A DNA stretch of 64,000 nt from Mycolicibacterium neoaurum VKM Ac-1815D (GTDB taxonomy: Bacteria; Actinomycetota; Actinomycetes; Mycobacteriales; Mycobacteriaceae). Where the stretch lies: positions 2,046,001-2,110,000 of the forward strand of contig NC_023036.2 of the NCBI RefSeq assembly GCF_000317305.3. Direction: 5' to 3'. The position numbers and the translations under genes were made by a program. The notes below the pieces were generated by a model. The model did not search any database. It had not been told where the DNA came from and saw only the letters and a program-made list of their open reading frames with translations. Below are positions 36,432-44,701 of the stretch, piece after piece (positions within the stretch are counted from its first letter, which is position 1; the number at the start of each line of letters is the position of its first letter).

Positions 36432-37586
36432 GTGCTGCTGGTCGCCGACACCCTGCTGACCGGTGCGCAACTTCTGCGCCCGGGGTGGATCGACATCGCC
36501 GGGGAGACGGTGCGCGCCACCGGTTCCGGCGAACCGCCCGGCCCTCCCGACCGGGTGTTGGGCGCGGTCACCGTGGTGCCCGGGTTTGTCGACACCCACG
36601 TCCATGGCGGGGCCGGCGCCAACTTCACCGCAGGCAGTACCGAGCAGACGGCCGCGGCGGTCGGCCTGCACCGCAGGCACGGAAGCACCACGATCGTCGC
36701 CTCGCTGGTCACCGCGGCGCCCGATGAACTGCTGCGCCAGGTCGGCGCGCTGGCCGCCGATGTGCGGGCCGGACTGCTCGACGGTATCCACCTGGAAGGG
36801 CCGTGGCTTTCCGAGTTGCGTTGCGGTGCACACGAACCCTTATTGATGCGCGATCCGGACGCCAACGAGGTGGCGCGCGTGCTCGACGCCGGGGCGGGCT
36901 GCATCCGGATGGTGACGCTGGCCCCGGAACGCCACGGCGCGCTCGCCGCGATCACCCAACTCCGGTCGGCGGGTGTCGTGGTGGCCGTCGGGCACACCGA
37001 GGCGACCTATGCGCAGACCCGCGCGGCCATCGACGCAGGCGCGGGAGTCGGAACCCATCTGTTCAACGCGATGCGGCCCATCGACCGCCGCGAGCCCGGC
37101 CCGATCATCGCACTGCTGGAGGATGACCGGGTCACTGTCGAGGTCATCACCGACGGGGTGCACGTCGACCCGGCGATTTACCGGCACATCACCAAAAGCG
37201 CAGGTCTGCAACGGGTATCGCTGATCACCGATGCGATGGCGGCCACCGGGATGGCCGACGGTTGGTACGAACTGGGTCCGCTGGGGGTGCAGGTGCGCGA
37301 TGGTGTGGCCCGGGTTGCGGGCACCGAGACCATCGCGGGCAGCACCGCCACGATGGACCGGGTGTTCCGGTTCGCAGTGGCCCACAGCGGGTTGGCGCGC
37401 GATGCGGCATTGTGCGCGGCGGTGGCCCAGGCATCGGTGAATCCGGCGCGCGCGTTGGGGCTGCCCGACGCGCGGCTGGTGGCCGGGGCGGCCGCCGATC
37501 TGGTGGTGCTCGACGCCGACCTCGCGGTGACCGGTGTGCTGCGGCGCGGCGGTTGGGTACTCGACCCGGCGGACGGGGATGCATGA
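36432..37586 (+). CDS. nagA: N-acetylglucosamine-6-phosphate deacetylase
   Basis: The 384-residue amidohydrolase removes acetate from N-acetylglucosamine 6-phosphate. VPGFVDTHVHGGAGANF is near the N-terminus, HLEGPW binds metal, VGHTEATYAQ and THLFNAMRPI follow, and LITDAMAATGM holds the catalytic Asp. It starts with GTG immediately after the nagB stop. In the HLEGPWLSELRCGAHEPL segment the residues differ a little from E. coli (HLEGPFLNxxKKGAH), as in other actinobacteria. Peptidoglycan recycling is a possible source of substrate besides environmental chitin. Confidence 0.95.
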   Translation: MLLVADTLLTGAQLLRPGWIDIAGETVRATGSGEPPGPPDRVLGAVTVVPGFVDTHVHGGAGANFTAGSTEQTAAAVGLHRRHGSTTIVASLVTAAPDELLRQVGALAADVRAGLLDGIHLEGPWLSELRCGAHEPLLMRDPDANEVARVLDAGAGCIRMVTLAPERHGALAAITQLRSAGVVVAVGHTEATYAQTRAAIDAGAGVGTHLFNAMRPIDRREPGPIIALLEDDRVTVEVITDGVHVDPAIYRHITKSAGLQRVSLITDAMAATGMADGWYELGPLGVQVRDGVARVAGTETIAGSTATMDRVFRFAVAHSGLARDAALCAAVAQASVNPARALGLPDARLVAGAAADLVVLDADLAVTGVLRRGGWVLDPADGDA

Positions 37587-37593
37587 TGGGGGC

Positions 37594-37989
37594 ATGCCCG
37601 AACACCCCGAACTGAATGTGCTGGGCGGCCCGCTGGAACCGTGCGGCAGCGATCCGGTGACCGGTTTCTACCGCGACGGCTGCTGTTCCTCCGGTCCGGA
37701 AGACGCAGGGATGCACACCATCTGCGCCGTGGTGACCGCCGAATTCCTGGAACATCAGCGGTCCATCGGCAACGATCTGAGCACCCCCATGCCGCAGTAC
37801 CGGTTTCCCGGTCTGGTGCCAGGGGATCGCTGGTGCGTGACGGCGGTCAACTGGTTGCGCGCCTATCAGGACGGATTCGCCGCACCGGTGGTGATGGCGT
37901 GCACCCATGAGCGCACACTCAGCATCGTGCCGATCGAGGTGCTCGCCGAGCATGCCGTCGATGTGCCCGACGACGCCAGCGATCTCTAG
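37594..37989 (+). CDS. DUF2237 protein
   Basis: The 131-residue protein contains NVLGGPLEPCGSDPVTGFYRDGCC and TICAVVTAEFLEHQ, the conserved opening of DUF2237, with three clustered Cys (residues about 17, 28, 29) and a fourth in HTICAVV. PGDRWCVTAVNWLRAYQDG ends the conserved part. The function is unknown. It starts 7 bases after nagA and ends overlapping the stop of the convergent patatin gene by 4 bases. Its position suggests cotranscription with the nag operon but no functional link is known to me. Confidence 0.8.
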   Translation: MPEHPELNVLGGPLEPCGSDPVTGFYRDGCCSSGPEDAGMHTICAVVTAEFLEHQRSIGNDLSTPMPQYRFPGLVPGDRWCVTAVNWLRAYQDGFAAPVVMACTHERTLSIVPIEVLAEHAVDVPDDASDL

Positions 37990-39656
37990 GTGAGGTAGCG
38001 GTCGCGCCAACGTTCGAGCCGGTTGCGCGGACGCTGGGCCTCCGACAGCACGGTGCTCATCGGCGTCGCGGTGTCCTTGGCGGCGCGTGAGCCCTCCGGC
38101 GCGGGCACGTCCTCCCACCAGATCGGCTGCAGCAGTGCCGAAGTGATGGGGATGGCCTTGTCCACCCGCTTGTGGCCCCACCCGCACGCCCGGTCGATCG
38201 AGGCGGTCGACGGCGCCAGGTTCAGCGGCGACAGGGTCGGGGCGAATCGGACGATGTGATCGCAGTAGGGCAGGTTGCGCACCATCTGCAGCTGGATCGC
38301 CTGCGCGATCGGGGCGAGCCACAGATGCCGCGGATCCCACTGCGGATGGAAACTGTCGAAGGCCAGATAACAGGCATTGCGGGTGCCGAGGCGGCCGTCG
38401 CGAATGCGCTTCCATGCCAATTCCACCGGCACATTGCTCGCGGTGCCGCCGTCGACGATCGCGCCCACGTCATGGGCGGCCAGCATCTCGTCGAGGATCG
38501 GCACCATCGCCGGATCACGCGTTTCATGGTGCAGCACACCGGGGATGGCCGACGAGAACGATGCGGCGTCGACGACGTTGAGCTCACGGGTCAACGTGTC
38601 ACCGCCGACGACGATCGCCTTGACCACCCGGGAGTCGATGAACGCGGCCGCCTGCCACATCCGGGCCGCGACCTCCGGGCCCATGCCGATGGGCAGGAAC
38701 GGCAGTGTGCGCATTCGCAGCACGGCCAGCTCCTGATGGCGGAACTTGGCGGGCAGCGCCGCGAACGGCTGCCTGCGCACGCCGGCCACCACCGCCTCAT
38801 AAGGGATGCCGAGATCGGACATCCGCATCTGTTCGCCGTCCTCGCGGGTGAACAACCGGTGCGCGAACTCGTCGAACCGCAGGGCGAACATGCCGGTGAG
38901 TCCGTGCCGTCTGCGCAGCTCCTCGGAGCCGAGGATGGCACGGTAGGACACCGTTTTGGCCCAGGCCACGTATTCGTCGATGGGCACGGGCAGCGACCGC
39001 GACATCACCGCACCGATGATCGACCCGATCGACGAACCGATCATGTAGTCGGGGACCTGGCCGGCCTCCAACAGCCGCTGCATCCCGCCGATGTAGACGA
39101 AACCCGCGCCGCCACCGCCGCCGAGGACCGTCACGAACTTCTTGTGGCCGATCTCGGCGTCGAGTTCGCGCTGGGAGAACCGGGCGCCGTGGCGTTCGGT
39201 GAGCTCGCTGCGCTGCTCGTCCTGGTCGTCGGACAGGGCGTCGAGGATGTGGCGGGCATCGGTCAGCGCACGGGTGGCATCGCGGTCCTCGCGCAGCGGG
39301 CCGTGCAGGGTGTTGGCCACCCTGGCGCGCCAGTTCGCCAGTTCGGCGCCCACCGAGACGTCGCCCCGGCCCCGCGTGCCGCCGGGGCCTGCGGCACCGG
39401 GTTCGAAATCGGACAACTTCGCGAAGTTCAGCAGATAGCGCAACCGGCGCAGCTGCTCGTCGTTGAGGACTCCGGGCGTGGCCAGGTGTAGCCGCACCAG
39501 CCGGTTCTCCATCTTCTGCAACACCAGTGACGGGTCATCGGTGGGCAGATCCGCGTCCTGGGCCTCGACGTTCTCCCGCTCCTCGGCCGAATCCGCGATG
39601 GCCTCGGCGACGGGCGCCGGTTCCGGGCCACGCCGGTCGAGGAACGGTATCTGCAC
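37986..39656 (-). CDS. Patatin-like phospholipase
   Basis: The 556-residue protein has a patatin core: GGGGGAGFVYIGGM forms the oxyanion hole, GSSIGSIIGA holds the nucleophile Ser in GxSxG, and VDGGTASNVP holds the catalytic Asp in DGG. About 170 residues precede the core, rich in Glu and Arg and probably helical, and a 150-residue tail follows. The length fits large mycobacterial patatins. It likely hydrolyses phospholipids or other acyl esters. It diverges from mbtK, but no shared iron box of good quality was found between them. Confidence 0.85.
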   Translation of the reverse strand: MQIPFLDRRGPEPAPVAEAIADSAEERENVEAQDADLPTDDPSLVLQKMENRLVRLHLATPGVLNDEQLRRLRYLLNFAKLSDFEPGAAGPGGTRGRGDVSVGAELANWRARVANTLHGPLREDRDATRALTDARHILDALSDDQDEQRSELTERHGARFSQRELDAEIGHKKFVTVLGGGGGAGFVYIGGMQRLLEAGQVPDYMIGSSIGSIIGAVMSRSLPVPIDEYVAWAKTVSYRAILGSEELRRRHGLTGMFALRFDEFAHRLFTREDGEQMRMSDLGIPYEAVVAGVRRQPFAALPAKFRHQELAVLRMRTLPFLPIGMGPEVAARMWQAAAFIDSRVVKAIVVGGDTLTRELNVVDAASFSSAIPGVLHHETRDPAMVPILDEMLAAHDVGAIVDGGTASNVPVELAWKRIRDGRLGTRNACYLAFDSFHPQWDPRHLWLAPIAQAIQLQMVRNLPYCDHIVRFAPTLSPLNLAPSTASIDRACGWGHKRVDKAIPITSALLQPIWWEDVPAPEGSRAAKDTATPMSTVLSEAQRPRNRLERWRDRYLT

Positions 39657-39855
39657 GACGTGACTCTAGGCCGAACTGTCGCGTGAACCGACGTAGGCGA
39701 GCAGTGCCGCGCCGGAATCCTCCCACCGGCGCAGCTCTTCGACGTGGTCACAGAACATGTCTCCACCATCGCACCACGGGCGCATTGGTCCGCGGGCAGG
39801 TATCAGGTATGTAGCCGACCCCGGATCGGCGCTGTTGGGTAGGCTCGTGCGTCAA

Positions 39856-40485
39856 ATGATCGAGACTGACGAGCCGCTGCCGATCCTGCCGCGCGAGCTG
39901 ACCGACATCCCTGAAGACGTGCGCGTGGTCGGGCCTCCGCTGACGCCCACCGTCGCGCCGCCATACGGCGTGCGTCTTGTCGATCCCGACGCCGACGCCG
40001 AGCTGATCTCGCAATGGATGAACCTGCCGCACCTTGCCGAGGCCTGGGAGTACGCGTGGCCACCGGAGCGCTGGCGGGGGTACCTGAAGGCCCAGTTGGC
40101 CGGCACGTTCTCCCGTCCGTTTCTGGCCAGCCGCAAGGGCGAGGACATCGGTTACGTCGAGATATACCGGGCAGCAAAGGATTCCATCGCGACGCGATAT
40201 GCCGCCGACCCGTATGACCTCGGGGTGCACGCGGCGATCGCCGACACCCGACTGGTCAACCGCGGTATCGCGCCGCTGATCTTGCCCAAGCTGATGGCCG
40301 ATATCTTCGCCCAGGAACCGCGATGCCGGCGGGTCATGTTCGACCCCGACCACCGCAATGCCGGTGCCCGCCGACTGGTGGAGTACGTGGGCTCCACGTT
40401 CCTCGGCGAGCACCAGATGTCGAACCGCAGAATGGCCCTGTACGCGTTTACCCGCACGCCGGAAGATATCCCGGATCTGCGCTGA
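39856..40485 (+). CDS. mbtK: Mycobactin lysine N6-acyltransferase MbtK
   Basis: The 209-residue GNAT-fold enzyme transfers the long acyl chain to the lysine side chain of mycobactin. APPYGVRLVDPDADAELISQ, WMNLPHLAEAWEYAWP and RCRRVMFDPDHRNAGARRL align closely with M. tuberculosis Rv1347c, as recalled. ATG is chosen because it gives a length like the 210-residue reference; a GTG three codons upstream is possible. A TAGGCT hexamer lies just before it. It faces mbtN with 16 bases between the stops, so the two halves of the acyl-tailoring set converge. Confidence 0.92.
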   Translation: MIETDEPLPILPRELTDIPEDVRVVGPPLTPTVAPPYGVRLVDPDADAELISQWMNLPHLAEAWEYAWPPERWRGYLKAQLAGTFSRPFLASRKGEDIGYVEIYRAAKDSIATRYAADPYDLGVHAAIADTRLVNRGIAPLILPKLMADIFAQEPRCRRVMFDPDHRNAGARRLVEYVGSTFLGEHQMSNRRMALYAFTRTPEDIPDLR

Positions 40486-40501
40486 CAGCCGTGCCTTTCG
40501 G

Positions 40502-41683
40502 CTAGTCGGACGCGGCGGCCATCATCTCGGCGTAGCCGTCGTGGTCCGGTTTCATCGCGGCGGCTACCAGTTCCCAGAGCACCTCATCGGTCCCGCCGCC
40601 GACACGGGCGAGCTTCATATCGCGCCACCACCGACCCAACGGTGTCTCGTCGACCAGGTATCCGGTGCCGCCGAAGATGTGCATGCATTCGGAGACCACC
40701 TCTTCGCCGAGGCGGGCCGCACAGACCTTCATCGCGGCGGCGGTGCGCAGGTCCAGCTTGCCGCCGGCGGCGATCCCGTTCAACGCGTGCCGCAGCATGT
40801 CGACCCGGGCCTGCAGGTCGGCGACCCGCATCCGCAGCGCCTGGTGCTCGTAGAGGGTGTGCCCGAACTGGCGGCGACTCATCATGCGTGCCAATGTGAT
40901 TCCCAGCAGGCGTTGACAGCTACCGGCGATCTGTCCGGCCACCGACATCCGTTCATGTGCCAAACCCCAGGAGATGGCGGCGAGTCCGGTGCCCGCGCGC
41001 GCGATCAGCGCATCGGCGGGCACCCAGGTGTCGATGTGCACGGCGGCGGTGTCCAGCGGTCCGGCGCCGACCTTCTTGTACGGCCGTTGAATCTGCACCC
41101 CGGGATCGCGCAGTGGGACCGCGATCACCACGACATTGCCGTGCCTGCTGTCGGGATCGCCGTCGATATTGCGGGCGACCGTCATGACGTAATCGGCGAT
41201 GGGGGACAGCGAGACGAACTTCTTGATACCGGTCACCTGAAAGCCGTCGCCCACCGACTGTACGGTCGTGCCGACGATCTGAAGGTCGGAGCCGCCCGAT
41301 TCCTCGGAGGCGCCGACACACAGCACCACCTCACCGCGAATCGCCCGCTCGCAGATGGACTTAAGGTGCGGAGTGCGGCCGAACCGACGCAGCAGTGCGA
41401 TGGCCGAATCGTGCAGGCTCACCCCGACCGCGATGCCTGCGGACCCCAGCCTGCCGAGGTGCAGTGCCAGCGCGATCACCTTGGCCACATCGGGTTGTGG
41501 GTTGTTTCCCCACTTGGCCTCGAAAACACCTTCGCGCCCGAGGTATTCGATGAGCTCTCGGGGGAACGCGTCGGTGCGTTCGGCCTCGGCAGTCCAACGT
41601 CGCACCCGGTCGTCGAAGACCCTGTCCAACAGGTGTTCGAACTCGTCGAGTGTCGCCGCCGGTGATTCGTCGATCACGGTCAC
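40502..41683 (-). CDS. mbtN: Mycobactin acyl-ACP dehydrogenase MbtN
   Basis: The 393-residue flavoenzyme of the acyl-CoA dehydrogenase family introduces the double bond next to the carbonyl of the mycobactin acyl chain on the carrier protein Mbt[25 protein letters not shown] and [18 protein letters not shown], and the near C-terminal [21 protein letters not shown] are characteristic. GTG at a GTGA overlap with the mbtM stop is the start; the upstream extension in frame is antisense to nothing useful and lies inside mbtM. The order mbtL-mbtM-mbtN is as in M. tuberculosis. Confidence 0.92.
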   Translation of the reverse strand: MTVIDESPAATLDEFEHLLDRVFDDRVRRWTAEAERTDAFPRELIEYLGREGVFEAKWGNNPQPDVAKVIALALHLGRLGSAGIAVGVSLHDSAIALLRRFGRTPHLKSICERAIRGEVVLCVGASEESGGSDLQIVGTTVQSVGDGFQVTGIKKFVSLSPIADYVMTVARNIDGDPDSRHGNVVVIAVPLRDPGVQIQRPYKKVGAGPLDTAAVHIDTWVPADALIARAGTGLAAISWGLAHERMSVAGQIAGSCQRLLGITLARMMSRRQFGHTLYEHQALRMRVADLQARVDMLRHALNGIAAGGKLDLRTAAAMKVCAARLGEEVVSECMHIFGGTGYLVDETPLGRWWRDMKLARVGGGTDEVLWELVAAAMKPDHDGYAEMMAAASD

Positions 41684-43275
41684 TGTCCGGCACCTTCCAG
41701 ATTGCGTTTGACTTCCAGTCGCCGTAGCTTGCCCGAGGACGTTCGCGGCAACGATCCGGGCGCCAGGAAGACGATATCGGCGGGAACCACACCACATTCG
41801 GACGCGATCAGCGACACCATGGCGGTGCGGGCCGCCGGTTCGTCGGCACCCTTGAACTCCGCGGCGATCACCAGACCCGATCTGCTGGCCGGGCCGTCGG
41901 TGCCGACGGCGACCACCGCGCCGGCCCGCACACCGTCAACCCGCGCGGCGACATTCTCGATCTCGGTGGGGAAGATGTTGCGTCCGGCGACGGTGATGAT
42001 CTCCTTGGCGCGTCCGCAGATCACCAGGTCGTCGTCAAGCAGATAGCCGATATCACCTGTCGGGAACCAGCTTTGATCATCCAGAGGCGATTCGCCGAGG
42101 TAGCCGTGCATCATCGAGGTGCCACGGATCTGCACCTCGCCGACCTCACGGTCGGCGACTCCGCCGGAGTACTGCTCGCCGGCCACGATCCGAATGTCCA
42201 TGCCCGGGATGGCGGGCCCCAGCACGGCGTGGGTGCGCCGGTATCCGCCGTCGTCGGTGACGACCTGGATCTCGTCGACCCGCAGCCCGCGACCAGGCGC
42301 GGGAACGGCCACCGCGCAGTTGGATTCGGCAAGACCATAGGACGGTGCCAGCACACCGGGGCCGAGTCCGAACTTGGCCATCTCCTCGGCGAAACGCCGG
42401 CTGCCCGCACAGTCGACGGCCTCACCGCCGTTGAGCGCGAACCGCAATGCCGAGAAGTCCGCGTCGCTGACCAGCCCGGAGTACTTGCCGATGATGTTGT
42501 AGGCCATGTTCGGCGCGGCGGTCAGGGTGGCACGGGATTCGGTGATCCATTTCAGCCAGCCGAACGGTTGGGCGGAGAACGCCGAGGTGGGGGCCTGCCA
42601 CAGCTCGGCACCCGCCAGCGCCGTGGTCAGGACGAAGGACAGCCCCATATCGTGATAGAGCGGCAACCAGGAGTGGCCGCAGTCGGTTTCGGTGACCCCG
42701 ACCCTGGCGACCAGCGCCCGCAGATTGGCCAGCACCGCGGCGGGGGACAGCGCGGCGGTCCGCGGTGTCCCGGTCGAACCGGCCGTGCCCTGCAGCACCG
42801 CGATGCGGGCATCGCCGACCGTGCCGTGATGGTTATGGGAGCGCTGCGCATGCGCGACGGTGGCGACGTCATGCACGGCGATGTGGCTGTCGGCCGCGCT
42901 CAGCTCCCGCAGCGGAGCACCGTGGCTGAAGACCGTGCGCACCCCGATACCGGCGAATCGGTCCAAAGTGGCTCGCGCCCAGCGCTTCGGGTCGGCGCCG
43001 CGGACCGGGCCCGGCAGGATCGACACCGCAGCCCCGGCCAGGAATGCCCCCGGGATGGCCGAGATGAACTCGACGGTGGGATCGCCGACCAGTCCGACCG
43101 CGGGTGCCTCGTCGTAACAGATCCGAGCGGCCACGTTCTCGGCGCGCGCGTGGATCTCACCCCAGGGGTGACGGTTCCAGGTGCCTGCGGCGGTGTCCAG
43201 GACGGCAAGCGCGCGGTCGGTCGAGGTCATCGACTCGCGTAACGCCTGCGCCAGGACCGATGGCGCTGCGCTCAC
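41680..43275 (-). CDS. mbtM: Mycobactin fatty acyl-AMP ligase MbtM
   Basis: The 531-residue adenylating enzyme activates a fatty acid as acyl-AMP and loads Mbt[19 protein letters not shown] is the P-loop, [11 protein letters not shown] is the FAAL signature, and [21 protein letters not shown] and [13 protein letters not shown] complete the adenylate-forming core. Ending [17 protein letters not shown] holds the catalytic Lys. ATGA overlaps with mbtL upstream and GTGA with mbtN downstream give tight translational coupling. Iron regulation is expected from the box before mbtL. Confidence 0.93.
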   Translation of the reverse strand: MSAAPSVLAQALRESMTSTDRALAVLDTAAGTWNRHPWGEIHARAENVAARICYDEAPAVGLVGDPTVEFISAIPGAFLAGAAVSILPGPVRGADPKRWARATLDRFAGIGVRTVFSHGAPLRELSAADSHIAVHDVATVAHAQRSHNHHGTVGDARIAVLQGTAGSTGTPRTAALSPAAVLANLRALVARVGVTETDCGHSWLPLYHDMGLSFVLTTALAGAELWQAPTSAFSAQPFGWLKWITESRATLTAAPNMAYNIIGKYSGLVSDADFSALRFALNGGEAVDCAGSRRFAEEMAKFGLGPGVLAPSYGLAESNCAVAVPAPGRGLRVDEIQVVTDDGGYRRTHAVLGPAIPGMDIRIVAGEQYSGGVADREVGEVQIRGTSMMHGYLGESPLDDQSWFPTGDIGYLLDDDLVICGRAKEIITVAGRNIFPTEIENVAARVDGVRAGAVVAVGTDGPASRSGLVIAAEFKGADEPAARTAMVSLIASECGVVPADIVFLAPGSLPRTSSGKLRRLEVKRNLEGAGQ

Positions 43276-43541
43276 GGGTTGGCCTGCGCCGAAGGGATTT
43301 TCGTCAGGACGACCTTCTCCAGGTCGCCGAGGGTCTCGCAGTTGAGCAGGTCCTCTTCGTCGAGTACCGCGCCGAGACGGTCCTCGATCGCGACCATGCC
43401 GACGGCGAACGCGACCGAGTCCATGCCCGCGTCGTCGACCAGTCGCGAGTCCCGGCTGAGCCGGCTGACGTCGATGTTGAGGTCTTCCCGCAGGATTGCC
43501 AGGAGCTGGGGATCCACTGCGTCGGACTGTGAGATTTCCAT
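43272..43541 (-). CDS. mbtL: Acyl carrier protein MbtL
   Basis: The 89-residue acyl carrier protein holds the mycobactin lipid chain on a phosphopantetheine arm attached to Ser in [14 protein letters not shown]. The three-helix pattern and length are normal. It is first in the mbtL-mbtM-mbtN operon and begins 30 bases from an IdeR-like box, so repression by iron-loaded IdeR is expected. Confidence 0.92.
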   Translation of the reverse strand: MEISQSDAVDPQLLAILREDLNIDVSRLSRDSRLVDDAGMDSVAFAVGMVAIEDRLGAVLDEEDLLNCETLGDLEKVVLTKIPSAQANP

Positions 43542-43570
43542 GTCGGGCGACCCTACACCTGAGATTTTAC

Positions 43571-43589
43571 TCAGGGTAGGCTTACCTGA
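43571..43589. promoter_or_regulatory. IdeR-like iron box before mbtL
   Basis: TCAGGGTAGGCTTACCTGA matches the IdeR consensus TWAGGTWAGSCTWACCTWA at 16 of 19 positions and is a near-palindrome. It lies 30-48 bases upstream of the mbtL start on the minus strand, where it would cover the promoter and repress the operon when iron is plentiful. Confidence 0.85.
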
Positions 43590-43625
43590 TGTGCTGTCCG
43601 TCGCGGTGTCGTCGTCGTGATCTGT

Positions 43626-43991
43626 TCACAGCGCGGCCACGGCCATTCCTGCCGCTGCCGCGGCGACGGTGATCAGTAGCGTGCCGACGGCGTTGAGGGC
43701 ACCCGCCCAGTATTTGCCGCGCTGCATGAGGCGGATCGTCTCGACGCTGGCGGTGCTGAAGGTGGTGTAGCCGCCGCAGAATCCCACGCCGACAATCAGC
43801 TGGAGTTCCCGGGGAACCCCGTGGAACAACACCATGCCGACGATGAACCCGAGCAAGAGCGATCCCGTGACATTGATGAGCACCGTGGCCCAGGGGAATT
43901 CCGTGCTGCGCCGATGCCGGACGGCTCCGTCGACGACGAACCGCGATACCGCCCCGAGGCTGCCCGCACACGCCACCCAGAACACCATCAT
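43626..43991 (-). CDS. crcB: Fluoride channel subunit CrcB (second copy)
   Basis: The 121-residue protein has four hydrophobic helices and the Fluc signature GGYTTFSTASVE, with GSLGAVSRF at the N-terminus and INVTGSLLLGF in the second helix. Fluc proteins export fluoride as dual-topology or paired subunits. ATG overlaps the stop of the first crcB gene by ATGA coupling; the longer frame upstream runs through that gene and is rejected. With its partner it probably forms a heterodimer, as in other Gram-positive tandem pairs. Confidence 0.9.
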   Translation of the reverse strand: MMVFWVACAGSLGAVSRFVVDGAVRHRRSTEFPWATVLINVTGSLLLGFIVGMVLFHGVPRELQLIVGVGFCGGYTTFSTASVETIRLMQRGKYWAGALNAVGTLLITVAAAAAGMAVAAL

Positions 43992-44479
43992 CGGCCCGCC
44001 CCTTCGGAACGGCGGGGCACTCGAGCGCCCACCGCAATCCCGATCACCGTGACCAGTGCACCGACGAGCACAGTGCCCACCGCATAGGACCCGGCAGCCC
44101 ACCAATCGTTGCGACGCAGCAGCTCATCGGTGTCCACGGCCAGGGTGCTGTATGTGGTGAACGATCCCAGCACGCCGGTGCCCACGCTCAGCCGTAGCTG
44201 TTGGCGCCAACCGGTGTCCGGGCCCAGTCGGCTGAGACCTTCCAGCAACACACCGAGCAGGAACGCCCCCGTCACGTTGATGGCGAATGTCGTCACCGGC
44301 CATTGGCCCCCAACCTGGGGAAACGCCACCTCGAGGCCGTAGCGGGCCGGGGCACCCAGCAAGCCGCCCAGGGCCACTGCGGCGATCGCCGACGGCCGCA
44401 CGTGCAAGGGACTCTGGGAGGGCTCGACGGCATCGGGGTCGACCGATGGCGCAGCGATCGGATCGTCGTGATCGGCCAT
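43988..44479 (-). CDS. crcB: Fluoride channel subunit CrcB (first copy)
   Basis: The 163-residue product has a polar 30-residue N-terminus, then four hydrophobic helices with GGLLGAPARYGLE, INVTGAFLLGVLLEG and GSFTTYST, the Fluc signatures. The ATG giving MADHDDPIAAPS is preferred because GGAAGGAG lies at proper distance; the in-frame ATG two codons earlier abuts that sequence, and still earlier starts fall inside the riboswitch. The gene lies directly behind a fluoride riboswitch. It exports fluoride together with the second copy. Confidence 0.92.
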   Translation of the reverse strand: MADHDDPIAAPSVDPDAVEPSQSPLHVRPSAIAAVALGGLLGAPARYGLEVAFPQVGGQWPVTTFAINVTGAFLLGVLLEGLSRLGPDTGWRQQLRLSVGTGVLGSFTTYSTLAVDTDELLRRNDWWAAGSYAVGTVLVGALVTVIGIAVGARVPRRSEGAGR

Positions 44480-44485
44480 GGGCAT

Positions 44486-44508
44486 GCTCCTTCCTCGGGG
44501 AAAGGAGC
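44486..44508 (-). promoter_or_regulatory. Shine-Dalgarno-sequestering hairpin (riboswitch expression platform)
   Basis: GCTCCTT at 44508-44502 pairs with AAGGAGC at 44492-44486, with CC/GG added past a bulged T. The second arm is the Shine-Dalgarno sequence of crcB, and the first arm overlaps the 3' strand of the riboswitch pseudoknot. Ligand binding would therefore free the ribosome site. Confidence 0.7.
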
Positions 44509-44574
44509 CATCAGCCTCCGGACGAGGCGGTTCAGACACCTGTCACCGGGCGTCTCGGCGGAGATCCATCGCCG
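44503..44574 (-). ncRNA. Fluoride riboswitch (crcB motif)
   Basis: The minus-strand RNA begins GGCGATGG and ends GCTGATGGCTCCT, the two conserved blocks of the crcB motif. GGCG at 44573-44570 pairs with CGCC at 44560-44557; GCCTC at 44528-44524 pairs with GAGGC at 44518-44514; GGA at 44567-44565 can pair with TCC at 44506-44504 as the pseudoknot. An added 7-bp hairpin (44555-44549 with 44540-44534) lies between. It precedes two crcB genes, which is the expected context. Confidence 0.9.
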
Positions 44575-44580
44575 TCGTCG

Positions 44581-44586
44581 AGAATA
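44581..44586 (-). promoter_or_regulatory. TATTCT -10 box of the crcB transcript
   Basis: TATTCT on the minus strand lies 6-7 bases before the first base of the riboswitch, so transcription would start at the aptamer. No convincing -35 was seen. Confidence 0.5.
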
Positions 44587-44701
44587 TCGGAGTCGTCCCC
44601 GGACTGCGAGTGGCGATGCGCGGCGGCCAGTTCCCGTCGATCGGTGAGCGCCATCGACAAAGTATGTGGCGTGATCGCCCGACCGATAAAGTCGGCACAC
44701 C

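Noticed and set aside
39834..39852. Possible IdeR box just before mbtK
   Set aside because: Only the left half fits (TAGGCT core); about 10 of 19 positions match in total, which is too weak to call.
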